The translations under genes were made by a program, and so were the position numbers. This document shows positions 22,957-32,576 of a DNA stretch of 64,000 bases, piece after piece; positions within the stretch are counted from its first letter, which is position 1, and each line of letters begins with the position of its first letter. The DNA is from Rhynchospora pubera (Eukaryota > Streptophyta > Magnoliopsida > Poales > Cyperaceae): the NCBI GenBank assembly GCA_028095005.1, contig CM051459.1, positions 135,991,657-136,055,656 on the forward strand, read 5' to 3'. The notes under the pieces are model-generated. The model was not told the DNA's origin, made no database searches, and saw nothing but the letters and a program-made list of their open reading frames with translations.

Positions 22957-24654
22957 TGATATCTCATATTTATATTGTTATTTTGACCAGACTTTACATC
23001 GAAATCGTGACTAAAACATTGATTTATTGCTGCTTTTACCTTTCTTTGCCAGATTTAGCACTGCCTTTTGCACTTTGCTCTTATTTGTAGGAATCCAAAG
23101 AAGTCAGCAAGGAAAGCAACAATTTAGAGGCTAGACGACTCATTCCTAGCCTAGATCAAACCCCGACTCAACCAGACACAACAGGCGCACTAGACTCAGC
23201 ACATTCCTCAACCAAACCCTGCAATTCGGTCCGGAATTCGAACCGAATTCCTGCACAGACTACACTTCTGAAATTCCAGTGAGATCAATTCGGTCCCAAT
23301 TCCCCTGAATTTGGTCCGAATTGCTATACAGGGAAATGATTCTGCCCACATCCTGGATGCGTTTTCTCTATTTGGAAGCCCAGATTTCCGCCCAGAATGG
23401 GGGAAAACGTGTGCCAACCTGTCTGACAGCCAGAGGAGAGGATATAGGCGCCTTCCATCTTTGGAGGGAACCATCTTTCATTCCATTTTTTTAGCCTTTC
23501 TCTCTCCAGCAGATCTGGATCTGGTTCTTAGCACTTTTCTCTTGGTTTTTGCGACTTGGACAGGGGTAGAGACGAGATAGTGCGGTTGCTTGCTGCTCCA
23601 ACTCTTTCCGACAGATTCCCTACTATTTCTTGTGCATTTTGGCAGTGATTTGTGCCCCAAAAACTTGATCTATTTGTGTATCTCTAGTACTCTTTCTTTA
23701 TTTTCTGGATTTATGGATTGTTTAGATCTATCTACTGTTATTCGCATGTTTTCTATTAGTATGTTATGCTAAAAACTTGTTGCTTTAGGGATAGATGTAG
23801 CCTAGAATTTGGTTTGCTTGGTTTACTTTGTTTTGTTGATGGACGAAACTAGTTATCTTTGGAGCTTTTACTGATTTGCTTGTGTTTGAATTGTTTATTA
23901 CTTGTGTTGCTCGACTCTTGTACGGCCGCAACGGTTGGGAACTTCGACCCATTATAATAATCTAGTCCTGTACAAGTATTTCGAGGTAGGTCAAAGGCGA
24001 AAGTCGACCAATTAGTAACCAAAAGTCAACGTTTCTAGTTAGACGAAATTCTAATTAGATACCTCGTAGAAAACCATTGGTAAACTCGAGTAAGTCCACC
24101 GAACAACGAAAGTTGGGGGTGCAACGCACTCGATGAAGGTTGTTCAATACTAGATCTCATTCCAAATACCGTACCCAATAGGCAAAAGCGGAGGGTTAGG
24201 GATTTAGTTATGGCTAGATGGACCTTTGGCTTGAATAAATCAACAAAAGAGTAAACCACAACATTTACACAGTGGAATTCGGTCCGGAATTCGGACCAAA
24301 TTAGCAACGCTGAATACTACAGTGCTAAGTTTTGTGACTCTGTGACCAGATCTAGGTGAAATCGAGCCCTAAGGCACAATTATTATCATATTTTAAACCG
24401 TTAGAAAACTCCAAAAATATTTACTTGAATTATTTTACATTATCTTGTTTACTTACAATTGCATTCCTTTTATTTTCCTTTAATTTGTTCTATTTGTGAC
24501 ACCAATTTCTTTCTCAATTTTTATTATCTAGATTTAACGAAATAATAAGAAAAATACTCATATCCATCTCTATGGGTTCGACACCTTTACTCTACTACGA
24601 ACGACTAGTCGAGTACAAGAATTATCTGTTTGACCTTGGTTTACACCTCGATCA
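22957..24654. mobile_element. Solo LTR, family A copy 1, nested in the MULE
   Basis: 1698 bp, starting TGATATCTC and ending GATCA, flanked by perfect 5-bp duplications TTTTA (22952-22956 and 24655-24659). It shares its left end, repeated xxTTCGGTCCGAA-type palindromes and a right-end GGGTTCGAC block with the element at 54877-56499. No internal retroelement domains lie on either side, so it is a solo LTR left by LTR-LTR recombination. Confidence 0.75.
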
Positions 24655-25063
24655 TTTTACCATAAACTAATTGATAAAAAAAATTCACTATTTTTTTCAT
24701 TAACTAATTTTGTCATCAACGAACTTTTTATCATAATCTAATTGATAAAAAAATATTCAATCATATGTAGAAGAAATTGTTGTGACTAATTTTTGACCAT
24801 AAACTATGACATTGTCGTTAATTGAATGATTTCCATTAAATAATTTTTTCCATAAACTAATTTAATCTATAATTTTCCTTAAATAATAATATACATAAAC
24901 TAATTTATTCAAAAATTTCTATTAACTTTTTTAAAATTAACTATTTTTTACCATAAACTAACTAATTCAATAATTTCCATTAACTAAATTCTTAAATAAT
25001 TTCTATTAACTTTCAAGGTTGTTTTATCAAATTTTCCCTATATTTGATTTTCTTCTACTCAAT

Positions 25064-25110
25064 TTCAAACTTTTTTAAAATTATTAGGGGCATTTTTGTC
25101 ATTGATAATG
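25064..25110. repeat. Second MULE-terminus-like sequence inside the MULE
   Basis: The segment ending GGGGCATTTTTGTCATTGAT closely repeats the outer right terminus (about 26280-26325) in the same orientation. It may be an internal fossil end of another MULE copy. Confidence 0.5.
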
Positions 25111-26034
25111 TAGGGAATTAATTTTAAAATTTGATAATGCTTTTGGTATTGAGTAAAAGAAAATCAACTATAATAAATATTTACACATTTTTTGGGTGTT
25201 ACAAATTGATTGTGTTTAAAGTTTGTATAGTTTAGTGTAGCTTTTATCAAATTTTATCAAATATAATAATTATGACAGAACTTAAAACTTTTATCAAATT
25301 TTATTTATTTCCGAAATATTATTATTCAAAAATTCAACTCATTTCTTAGTGATTTGTAAATTAGAAAATAATATATTGTCAAAAACTACCCCCATATGAC
25401 TATACTTCCTTTTTTTTTGTTCTCCAAACTTTTTTTTATATAACAAACACGCATTTAGTTGTGAATGCTACATGATATGCATGGAAATTCACTTACATCA
25501 TAAAAAAAAAAATTAAACTTCTGTGCAAACTGCGTAAAAAATGAAAAACAAATTATCTATGTTAAACATAGGCTTATCCTATTACAAAAAAAAAAAAATC
25601 CAACAATTTCCATAAATTTCCAATACACAATCTATACCATTTTTTTCATACAATTTCCATCACAATTTACATTCAATATTTAATATTCAAAATTAAACCA
25701 AAAACTACATTTCACTAATCGAGTCGTTACCGGTTACCGCTTGCCGGTTGTCGATATCTCGCTCCGAACCGACTCCTTGCGCGTCTCACCTCCCTTTCTT
25801 TCTCTCTTCCTATGGCTGTCGCGCCTCTCCTCTCCTTCCTCTTCTTCTTCTTTTCCTTTTCTCTTCTTTCTCTTTCACTCTTTCTTTCTTTTTTCTCTCT
25901 CGGCTGAACAAACAAAACTTCAAAAACAATCCCCAATATACATTAACTCTCTCAACCATCACCTACTCCCTTCAATACTGGACAAAAAACCAAAAAGTGG
26001 CGCAAAACACAATACATGTCAGCCCAAAAAAAAA
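25111..26034. other. MULE interior, no gene recognised
   Basis: AT-rich up to about 25700, then a CT-rich block (25741-25900). ORFs there (25741-26181, 25748-26071) are low-complexity Ser/Leu/Phe or Lys/Arg/Glu translations of the CT run and run into the TIR. I do not regard them as genes. Confidence 0.5.
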
Positions 26035-26857
26035 AAAAAATCCTATAGCGGCATTGCCTTTGCCGCTATAGAGGAGAATTCCAAAACAAACAATGCACCT
26101 TTTCTTTTTCTGCGCAAAAACAGAAGTGTCAGTCCGAAAAGAAAAAAAAGGCCTATAGCGGTAATAGCAATGCCGCTATAGTCCCCTATAGCGGTAATGC
26201 TATTGCCGCTATAGGGCTGAGTTATTACGGCAATTCTATTACTGCTATAGCTGTGCTCTTTTCAAAATTTCAGAGGCTCTTTTGTCTTTTTTAAAATTGT
26301 TAGGGACATTTTTGTCATTGATAAAAATTTTCGTGGCAAAACATATCGAATTTTTGTCTACCAAATCTTAATTATACTCTAAGCGTTATTTTAAGTACAC
26401 GACTGAAAATTCACAAAATGCTGGCTTTAGGCATTATATATTATATACTAAAAGTGAGGCATTTTACGCACTCTCACAGTAAAAGACGGTTGGAAACTGA
26501 CTTGTTATTTGTACTGCTTCAAATTGGTACACGTTGAGAGATGGTTCATTGGAGAGAGTGGAAAATTTTAAAAAGGTAATTGGTCGAGCGTTCTATCATT
26601 TCTTTCAAGCAAATCAAGCATTAAGCTTGGTACTGTGATTTAGGTTGCCAAAGTGAATGGTTGGGTTCGCCAGTCTATTGGTGCCCGTAAGGTGTTCGAC
26701 AAAATTACTCAGTGAGCATTTTGTGGCAATTTAGTTGGGTATTAATACCGAGAACAAGCCTCTACAAATTAATTTTATGAATGACTAACTACATTTTGGT
26801 TTCGTAATAGTTGCTTCTTTTGAGATTACATCTAAAATTGGGATTCACTTTTTTAAG

Positions 26858-29064
26858 GTTCACATTACACAAGGTGACTATGATGGCACAGCAGTTATTG
26901 TTTCCTGGGTGACAGCCGATGCACCGGGGTCAAACATTGTGAAGTATGGGAAAGCCAACAATAATCTCAACCTTTCTGCTGAGGGAAATGTTAGGCGATA
27001 TACTTTCTATAACTACACATCTGGATACATTCATCACTGCCTGCTCCAGACTTTGGAGGTGTCCTCTGACATCTCTATTGTAGTTTAATTTACTTATAGA
27101 AGTATTCTATGTAAAGGTCACCATTTTATCATATAAGGCGTACTATGTGTTGCATTTTAGATTGATTCTATATATTATTATTTGTCTTACAAATGTGTTG
27201 CATTTTAGATTGATTCTACAATCTACATATTATTATGCTGTTGGAGAAAATGACTCGGTCAGACAGTTCTCGTTCAAAACTCCTCCTGCACTTGGCCCTG
27301 ATGTCCCGTACACCTTTGGCCTTATAGGTAAGCGTAGCAAATTTTTTTTTTTTTTTTGCCTGATATTTTGCTTTATTTGGAACAGAAATTTTGGATAATT
27401 TCAAAATTATGCGGTGAGCAGGTGATCTTGGCCAAACCTACGACTCTAACACTACTCTTACGCACTACAAGGCGAATAATGATGCTGGTGCATTGCTTTA
27501 TCTTGGTGATTTCTCTTATGCTGATAACTACCCAAACCATGACAATGTCAGATGGGACACATGGGGCCGGTTTATCGAGAGCAGGGCAGCCTACCAGCCA
27601 TGGATTTGGACAGTTGGAAACCACGAGATCGACTATGTCCCTGCAATTGTGAGTAGATAACCTTTTTTCTCTCCTGGCATTTAATTCGATTCTAAGCTCT
27701 CTTATTGAACAATACTGTCATTGCAGGGGGAAACTACCCCATACAAGCCGATGACGAACAGATATCTAACCCCATATAATGCATCTGGCAGCACAAAACC
27801 ATACTATTATTCAGTTAGGCGTGCCTCAGCACACATCATTGTCTTGGCATCCTATTCTCCATACGGTACAATTAGCTTGTCCATAACACTTTAATTTCTT
27901 TCTCTATAAGCATCAACCTGCCTAAACGTTTCTGTTATGTTTTATGTCATCTTTTCTTTCACAAGGGAAATATACTCCCCAGTATGTGTGGCTGCAAGCC
28001 GAGCTTAAAAAAGTTGACAGAACAAAGACTCCATGGCTGATCGTGCTTGTGCATTCACCATGGTACAACAGTTACAACTATCACTACATGGAAGGTGAAA
28101 CCATGAGGGTCCAGTTTGAGGCATGGATGGTTCAGTACAAGGTCGATGTGGTTTTTGCCGGCCATGTCCATGCCTATGAGCGCTCTGTGAGTAATCAGTA
28201 TATGTCTATGTATCATAAATTACTCCTTTAAATTTAATCTTTTCATAGTAAGCTTAAGGTTTTATCGAATGATATTTTAATTAGTTACAGCTTTTCAATA
28301 TTAGCAATTATTTTTCAAAGAAATTTTTTTGGAATCCTGAAAGTTCAAAATTTTGATGAATAGCATGAAGAGTGAGTTTTTTCCAAGCCATTTCATTTAA
28401 TCAAATATGATCATGACAGAGCCACAGTGTTACCAATGTCCAAGTTATGGGCTGCAAAACAAGAAAGATATATACAAATATTCTAGGTACTATTCTAGTT
28501 TTTAAAACTCTTAACTCTTCAAATTCGAAGAAGATTATAATTTGAAAATTGTTATATATAAACAGAAATTGGTTGATTGTATACATGATATAAGAGGTTG
28601 TATAAAATGTTTGAATTATTTTTTTAATTTGCAGCATAGGATTTCTAACATCGCCTACAACATTACCAATGCAAACTGCTTGCCGGTCTCCAACAACAAT
28701 GCTCCAGTTTAAATTACTGTTGGTGATGGAGGCAACATTGAAGGCCTTGCAACCAAGTAATTAACACTTTGAATCTATCAATGTTTTTCTTGTGTGGAAT
28801 GCGAAGGCTCCCAATATTTTAGGTAATAAAATCCCAATATTTTAGGTAATAAAATCCCAATATTTCAAATATATATGCAGCATGACAGAGCCCCAGCCAA
28901 GCTATTCGGCTTTTAGAGAGGCAAGCTTCGGCCATGCCATCTTCGACATCAAGAACAGGACACACGCGTATTACACCTGGCACCGCAACCAAGATGGCAA
29001 TGCAGTTGCTGCCGACACCTTGTGGTTCACCAATCGATACTTTAACCCAACGAATGATTCTTAA
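26858..29064 (+). pseudogene. PAP: Broken purple acid phosphatase, copy 3
   Basis: Exon equivalents of copy 2: 26858-27058 (ex2), 27209-27327 (ex3), 27422-27648 (ex4), 27727-27865 (ex5), 27966-28186 (ex6), 28635-28756 (ex7), 28881-29064 (ex8). Exon 1 with signal peptide is absent; its promoter and part of intron 1 survive 6-8 kb upstream, separated by transposons. A 48-bp tandem duplication over the intron 2/exon 3 border (from 27147 and 27195) and a 7-nt insertion make exon 3 119 instead of 112 nt, a frameshift. In exon 7 a Tyr codon is TAA (28710-28712). Exons 4, 5, 6 and 8 remain clean, with GNHEIDY, LVHSPWY and GHVHAYERS intact, so loss of function is recent. It may still be transcribed. 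Confidence 0.92.
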
Positions 29065-29173
29065 ATTGTTGGCGGCCATCTTTGATTCAGCGTATATGTG
29101 CTTTGTGCATGAGGGTGTCATTTTCTTGTGCAATTTACCGTTGTGATTCAATTTTGTTGTTCACATTATTATT

Positions 29174-29852
29174 GTGAGAAAGTGCTGGAGAAGATCAAAG
29201 TATGGATCGAATGCGTGGCACTAAACTATTAAAGTAAAATTGACAAGTTGTCATTACAAGTTGTACACTTGAGGGGAGTGTTAAAACATGAAGTGTGACA
29301 GTGTGTGCTACCATAGAAGATCAAAAATAGGACATTCGGCCCTGTGTTCGGCCTGGTGTTCGGCCTAGTGTTCGGCCGAATGGTATCCAGAACACGTGGC
29401 CGAATGGTGCCCAGAATGGCGTGTCTCTGGTGATAGAAGGAAGGTTCTAGGCTGCCTTAACTTGGAAATAAGACTAGCATGTCCAGGGGCTATGTTTCCT
29501 TGTGTGAGGATACAAAATTGTAAAGAAATAAAAAAAGAAATAATGGAGAATAATTGGAAAGAGATGTGTCTCTATAGGATAGTTTCCTATTTAATATTCA
29601 TCTTCTCAATTTAATATGTATCTCAGACATTAACAGAAAATAATAGAAAAAGTGTGTGTGTGTGTGGAGGACGTAGGCACCAAGTTGGTGCTGAACCTCG
29701 TTAAAATCTCGTGTTCACTTGTATTTGATTAAACTGAGATCCTCGTGTTGACTAGCCCTAAGGGGCACGGTTCTTGTGCAAGTTGCACTTGAATCGTGCC
29801 TCCTCGAACCTAAAATCTAACTTCCGCTGCGTAGACGCTAAAATTCTTAACA
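29174..29852 (+). repeat. 5' LTR
   Basis: 679 bp, starts TGTGAGAAAG and ends TTCTTAACA. A TTCGGCC-rich block lies at about 29334-29410. It contains an internal second purine tract plus TGTTAAAAC (about 29270-29287). Confidence 0.9.
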
Positions 29853-29864
29853 TGGTATCAGAGC
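29853..29864 (+). promoter_or_regulatory. Primer binding site (initiator tRNA-Met type)
   Basis: TGGTATCAGAGC starts with no gap after the LTR. This is the standard complement of the plant initiator methionine tRNA 3' end used by many LTR elements. Confidence 0.85.
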
Positions 29865-31878
29865 GTGGTTCAGAGATGGGAGGACAAAACGAAGGCGATG
29901 GAATGCGAAGAACGACTCGAAGCAAGTGCAAGGCGGGTGTTTCTTCAACCAAAAATGGTGTATGGAGATAGACAACCGTTCGAGTGGTTTTCTACATCGA
30001 CTTTGGAGCACGAGCAATGGCATGTACTGTTGAAAACAGACTGTTCGACTATGTGTACAGCCGTACAGGATCAAGAACATGATTTTTGGCTGTGTGTGCA
30101 GCCGAACGGGACCAGAACAGGGGCATTCGGCCTGGTGTTCGGCCGAACGGAAACCAGAACGGTCACGTCCCTGGTGATTAAAGGTGTTTCTGAGTCATAT
30201 GAAATTGTCACAGAGGTATCGCTTGGGTTGTGTGACCTATGAGCGGTGATTGGAGCCCAAATCTACCATAAAGAAGCAGATTTGTCTAGTCACCATAAAA
30301 ATAAGGTATCTTATTTGTTTTTCTAGGAGATTGAATCAACAAGGTGATTAGATGTTGGTTGGTTGTGTGACCATGGTTTATCCAGATTAAAACAAGTTTG
30401 TTGTGGTTTGCTTAGAATTGATTTTGTTGTATGGTTGATTATATGGTTTGGGTATAGAAAGAATGTGACAATAGATGAAATGACCAAAGTTAGAACATCA
30501 AAGTAACCCAAGTTGGGTCATATTGAAGGCTCAGGTCGAGTCAATGAAGTAATCCTAGTTGGATTTAAGACTTGTTCGGCTGTGTGTTTGGCCTAATGGT
30601 AGGCCGAATGGTAAGCCAAATGATTTTCTAGATGTCAATTGGTCGTACATATTGGTTGTGGTTCGAGTTGGGTCATAATAAGAAACCCAGAACATGTCAA
30701 ATGGTTCATGATAGGTCTGATCGGCTCGGTGTTCGGCCGAATGGATGGCCGAATGGGTGGTAAATTGGTTAGTTTTGAAGCAACGAATATGGTCTAAGTC
30801 GGGTCTAAGGATATGGCCTACACTGGGTCATGATGGTGGTCAAAATCTGGTCAAGTAAGAGGGTCTAAGTCAGGTCCTGCAAGAAGGATCTAAGTCGGGT
30901 CCAACCAGGAAAAAAAAATTGCATGTGTAATCAAATATCTCTCTCAGGGGGAGAGCAAAATTGAGAGAGATCTTTGGTATTAATCAAGACGTGGTCCATG
31001 GAGGGTCAAGAAGAAAGGCCTAAGTTAGGTCTGAAAGGCTCTTTGAGTAGAGGAGCTAGATGTCTTCAAGTCGAGGGCATGTGAAGTCAAGAATTAATCA
31101 AGTATGCAAGCCACCAAATATCCCTCTCAGGAGGAGAGTTGAAGTGAGAGAAATATTTGGTGTCCAATTGGATATCAAGTGAATAAGCATGAGAGAGTAA
31201 TGGAGACAAGAGGCTCTAGTCGTGTCATATGGTCCAGGTTGGGTCAAGTGGTCAAGGCGAGTCAAGACTTAGATCTTAATCCAAGTAATGAAGATATACT
31301 CAAGGAATACTCGGGTCGAGCACAAGTGTGCTCGAGTCGAGTGATATCGTGTCATGTAATGAGCTCTATAAGATGGCCAAGAAGGTAACGATCAAGTCAT
31401 GTGAAAGTCAAGCAAAGGATGCTCAAGTCTAACATGTGACAGGTCAAATGATTCAAAGCCATTAAAAGTAGAAGTTGGAGATATGATGTGATAGAAGAAG
31501 ACTAAGAGTAATCTATTTGGAATAAGGTTAGTAAATAATATCTCTCATGTGTGATGGTATGAACAGGTAGGTGGCTTGAGATAAATGATTACTTGGCTAT
31601 GGTGTATGGGGCGTGCCAAGAAGGCACGGACCGAGCAGGATGGTTTGTTGCAAGGCGCTAGGGTCTAGCACAAAATGTGTGACTCGTGCCAAGTGAATAA
31701 AATATGATCCATGTGGCGGTGTGTGTCGTCGTCATGTGTGTGATATATGGAAGGTTTGAATAAAGAATTTTGTGGCATGTGTGTGCCAATGAAGACAAAA
31801 GGTGTGTGCCTTAGAACACGGTGTGTATCGGTGTGCAACACTCCATGCAAGTGAGACATGACAAATCAGTACATGTCC

Positions 31879-31891
31879 ACTTGAGGGGGAG
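31879..31891 (+). promoter_or_regulatory. Polypurine tract
   Basis: ACTTGAGGGGGAG directly before the 3' LTR start TGTGAG. Confidence 0.8.
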
Positions 31892-32576
31892 TGTGAGAAA
31901 GTGCTGCAGAAGATCAAAGTATGGATCGAATGCGTGGCACTAAACTATTAAAGTAAAATTGACAAGTTGTCATTACAAGTTGTACACTTGAGGGGGAGTG
32001 TTAAAACATGAAGTGTGGCAGTGTGTGCTGCCATAGAAGATAAAAAATAGGACATTCGGCCCTGTGTTCGATCGGCCTGGTGTTCGGCCTAGTGTTCGGC
32101 CGAATGGTATCCAAAACACGTGGCCGAATAGTACCCAGAATGGCGTGTCTATGGTGATAGAAGGAAGGTTCTAGGCTGCCTTAACTTGGAAATAAGGCTA
32201 GCACGTCCAGGGGCTATGTTTCCTTGTGTGAGGATACAAAATTGTAAAGAAATAAAAAAGAAATAATGGAGAATAATTGAAAAGAGATGTGTCTCTATAA
32301 GATAGTTTCCTATTTAATATTCATCTTCTCAATGTAATATGTATCTCAGACATTAACAGAAAATAATAGAAAAAGTGTGCGTGTGTGTGGAGGACGTAGG
32401 CACCAAGTTGGTGCTGAACCTCGTTAAAATCTCGTGTTCACTTGTATTTGATTGTACTGAGATCCTCGTGTTGACTAGCCCTAAGGGGCACGGTTTCTTG
32501 TGCAAGTTGTATTTGGATCGTGCCTCCTCGAACCTAAAATCTAACTTCCGCTGCGTAGACGCTCAAATTCTTAACA
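31892..32576 (+). repeat. 3' LTR
   Basis: 685 bp and very similar to the 5' LTR, with scattered single-base changes and short indels (for example an extra GATC-containing stretch near 32068 and one extra G in the inner purine tract). This suggests a fairly young insertion. Confidence 0.9.

Larger units (their letters stand above)
21941..26333. mobile_element. Mutator-like element (Pack-MULE type), 4.39 kb
   Basis: Long terminal inverted repeats of about 300 bp (21941 to about 22245 and about 26035 to 26333), starting GGAAAATTTTTATC on one side and CGAAAATTTTTATC on the other. They are flanked by a perfect 9-bp duplication TGGCAAAAC (21932-21940 and 26334-26342), the size typical of Mutator. 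Each TIR carries several CTATAGCGG-type hairpins. Inside are a PMD gene fragment on the minus strand and a nested solo LTR (22957-24654). No MURA transposase is seen, so it is non-autonomous. It sits in the first intron of broken PAP copy 3. Confidence 0.9.
29174..32576 (+). mobile_element. Non-autonomous LTR retrotransposon, 3.4 kb
   Basis: Complete element with 5' LTR 29174-29852 and 3' LTR 31892-32576, both TG...CA, flanked by perfect 5-bp duplications ATTAT (29169-29173 and 32577-32581). A primer binding site TGGTATCAGAGC follows the 5' LTR directly and a purine tract precedes the 3' LTR. The 2-kb interior has no recognisable gag, protease, integrase or RT; the best ORF (29865-30242) has no domain. 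It is therefore mobilised in trans, if at all, probably by a Copia-type partner (the PBS suggests this). It inserted into the 3' flank of PAP copy 3 after the segmental duplication, because matching flank DNA of copy 2 is uninterrupted. Confidence 0.92.

Noticed and set aside
25741..26181. 146-aa ORF inside the MULE
   Set aside because: Low-complexity translation of a CT-rich block that continues into the TIR.
28412..28430. ATGACAGAGCCACAG in PAP copy 3 intron 6, resembling the exon 8 start
   Set aside because: Only about 15 bp match the start of exon 8; too short to call an exon duplication.
29865..30242. 125-aa ORF after the PBS as a gag gene
   Set aside because: It lies where gag should start but has no capsid or zinc-knuckle motif; treated as non-coding.
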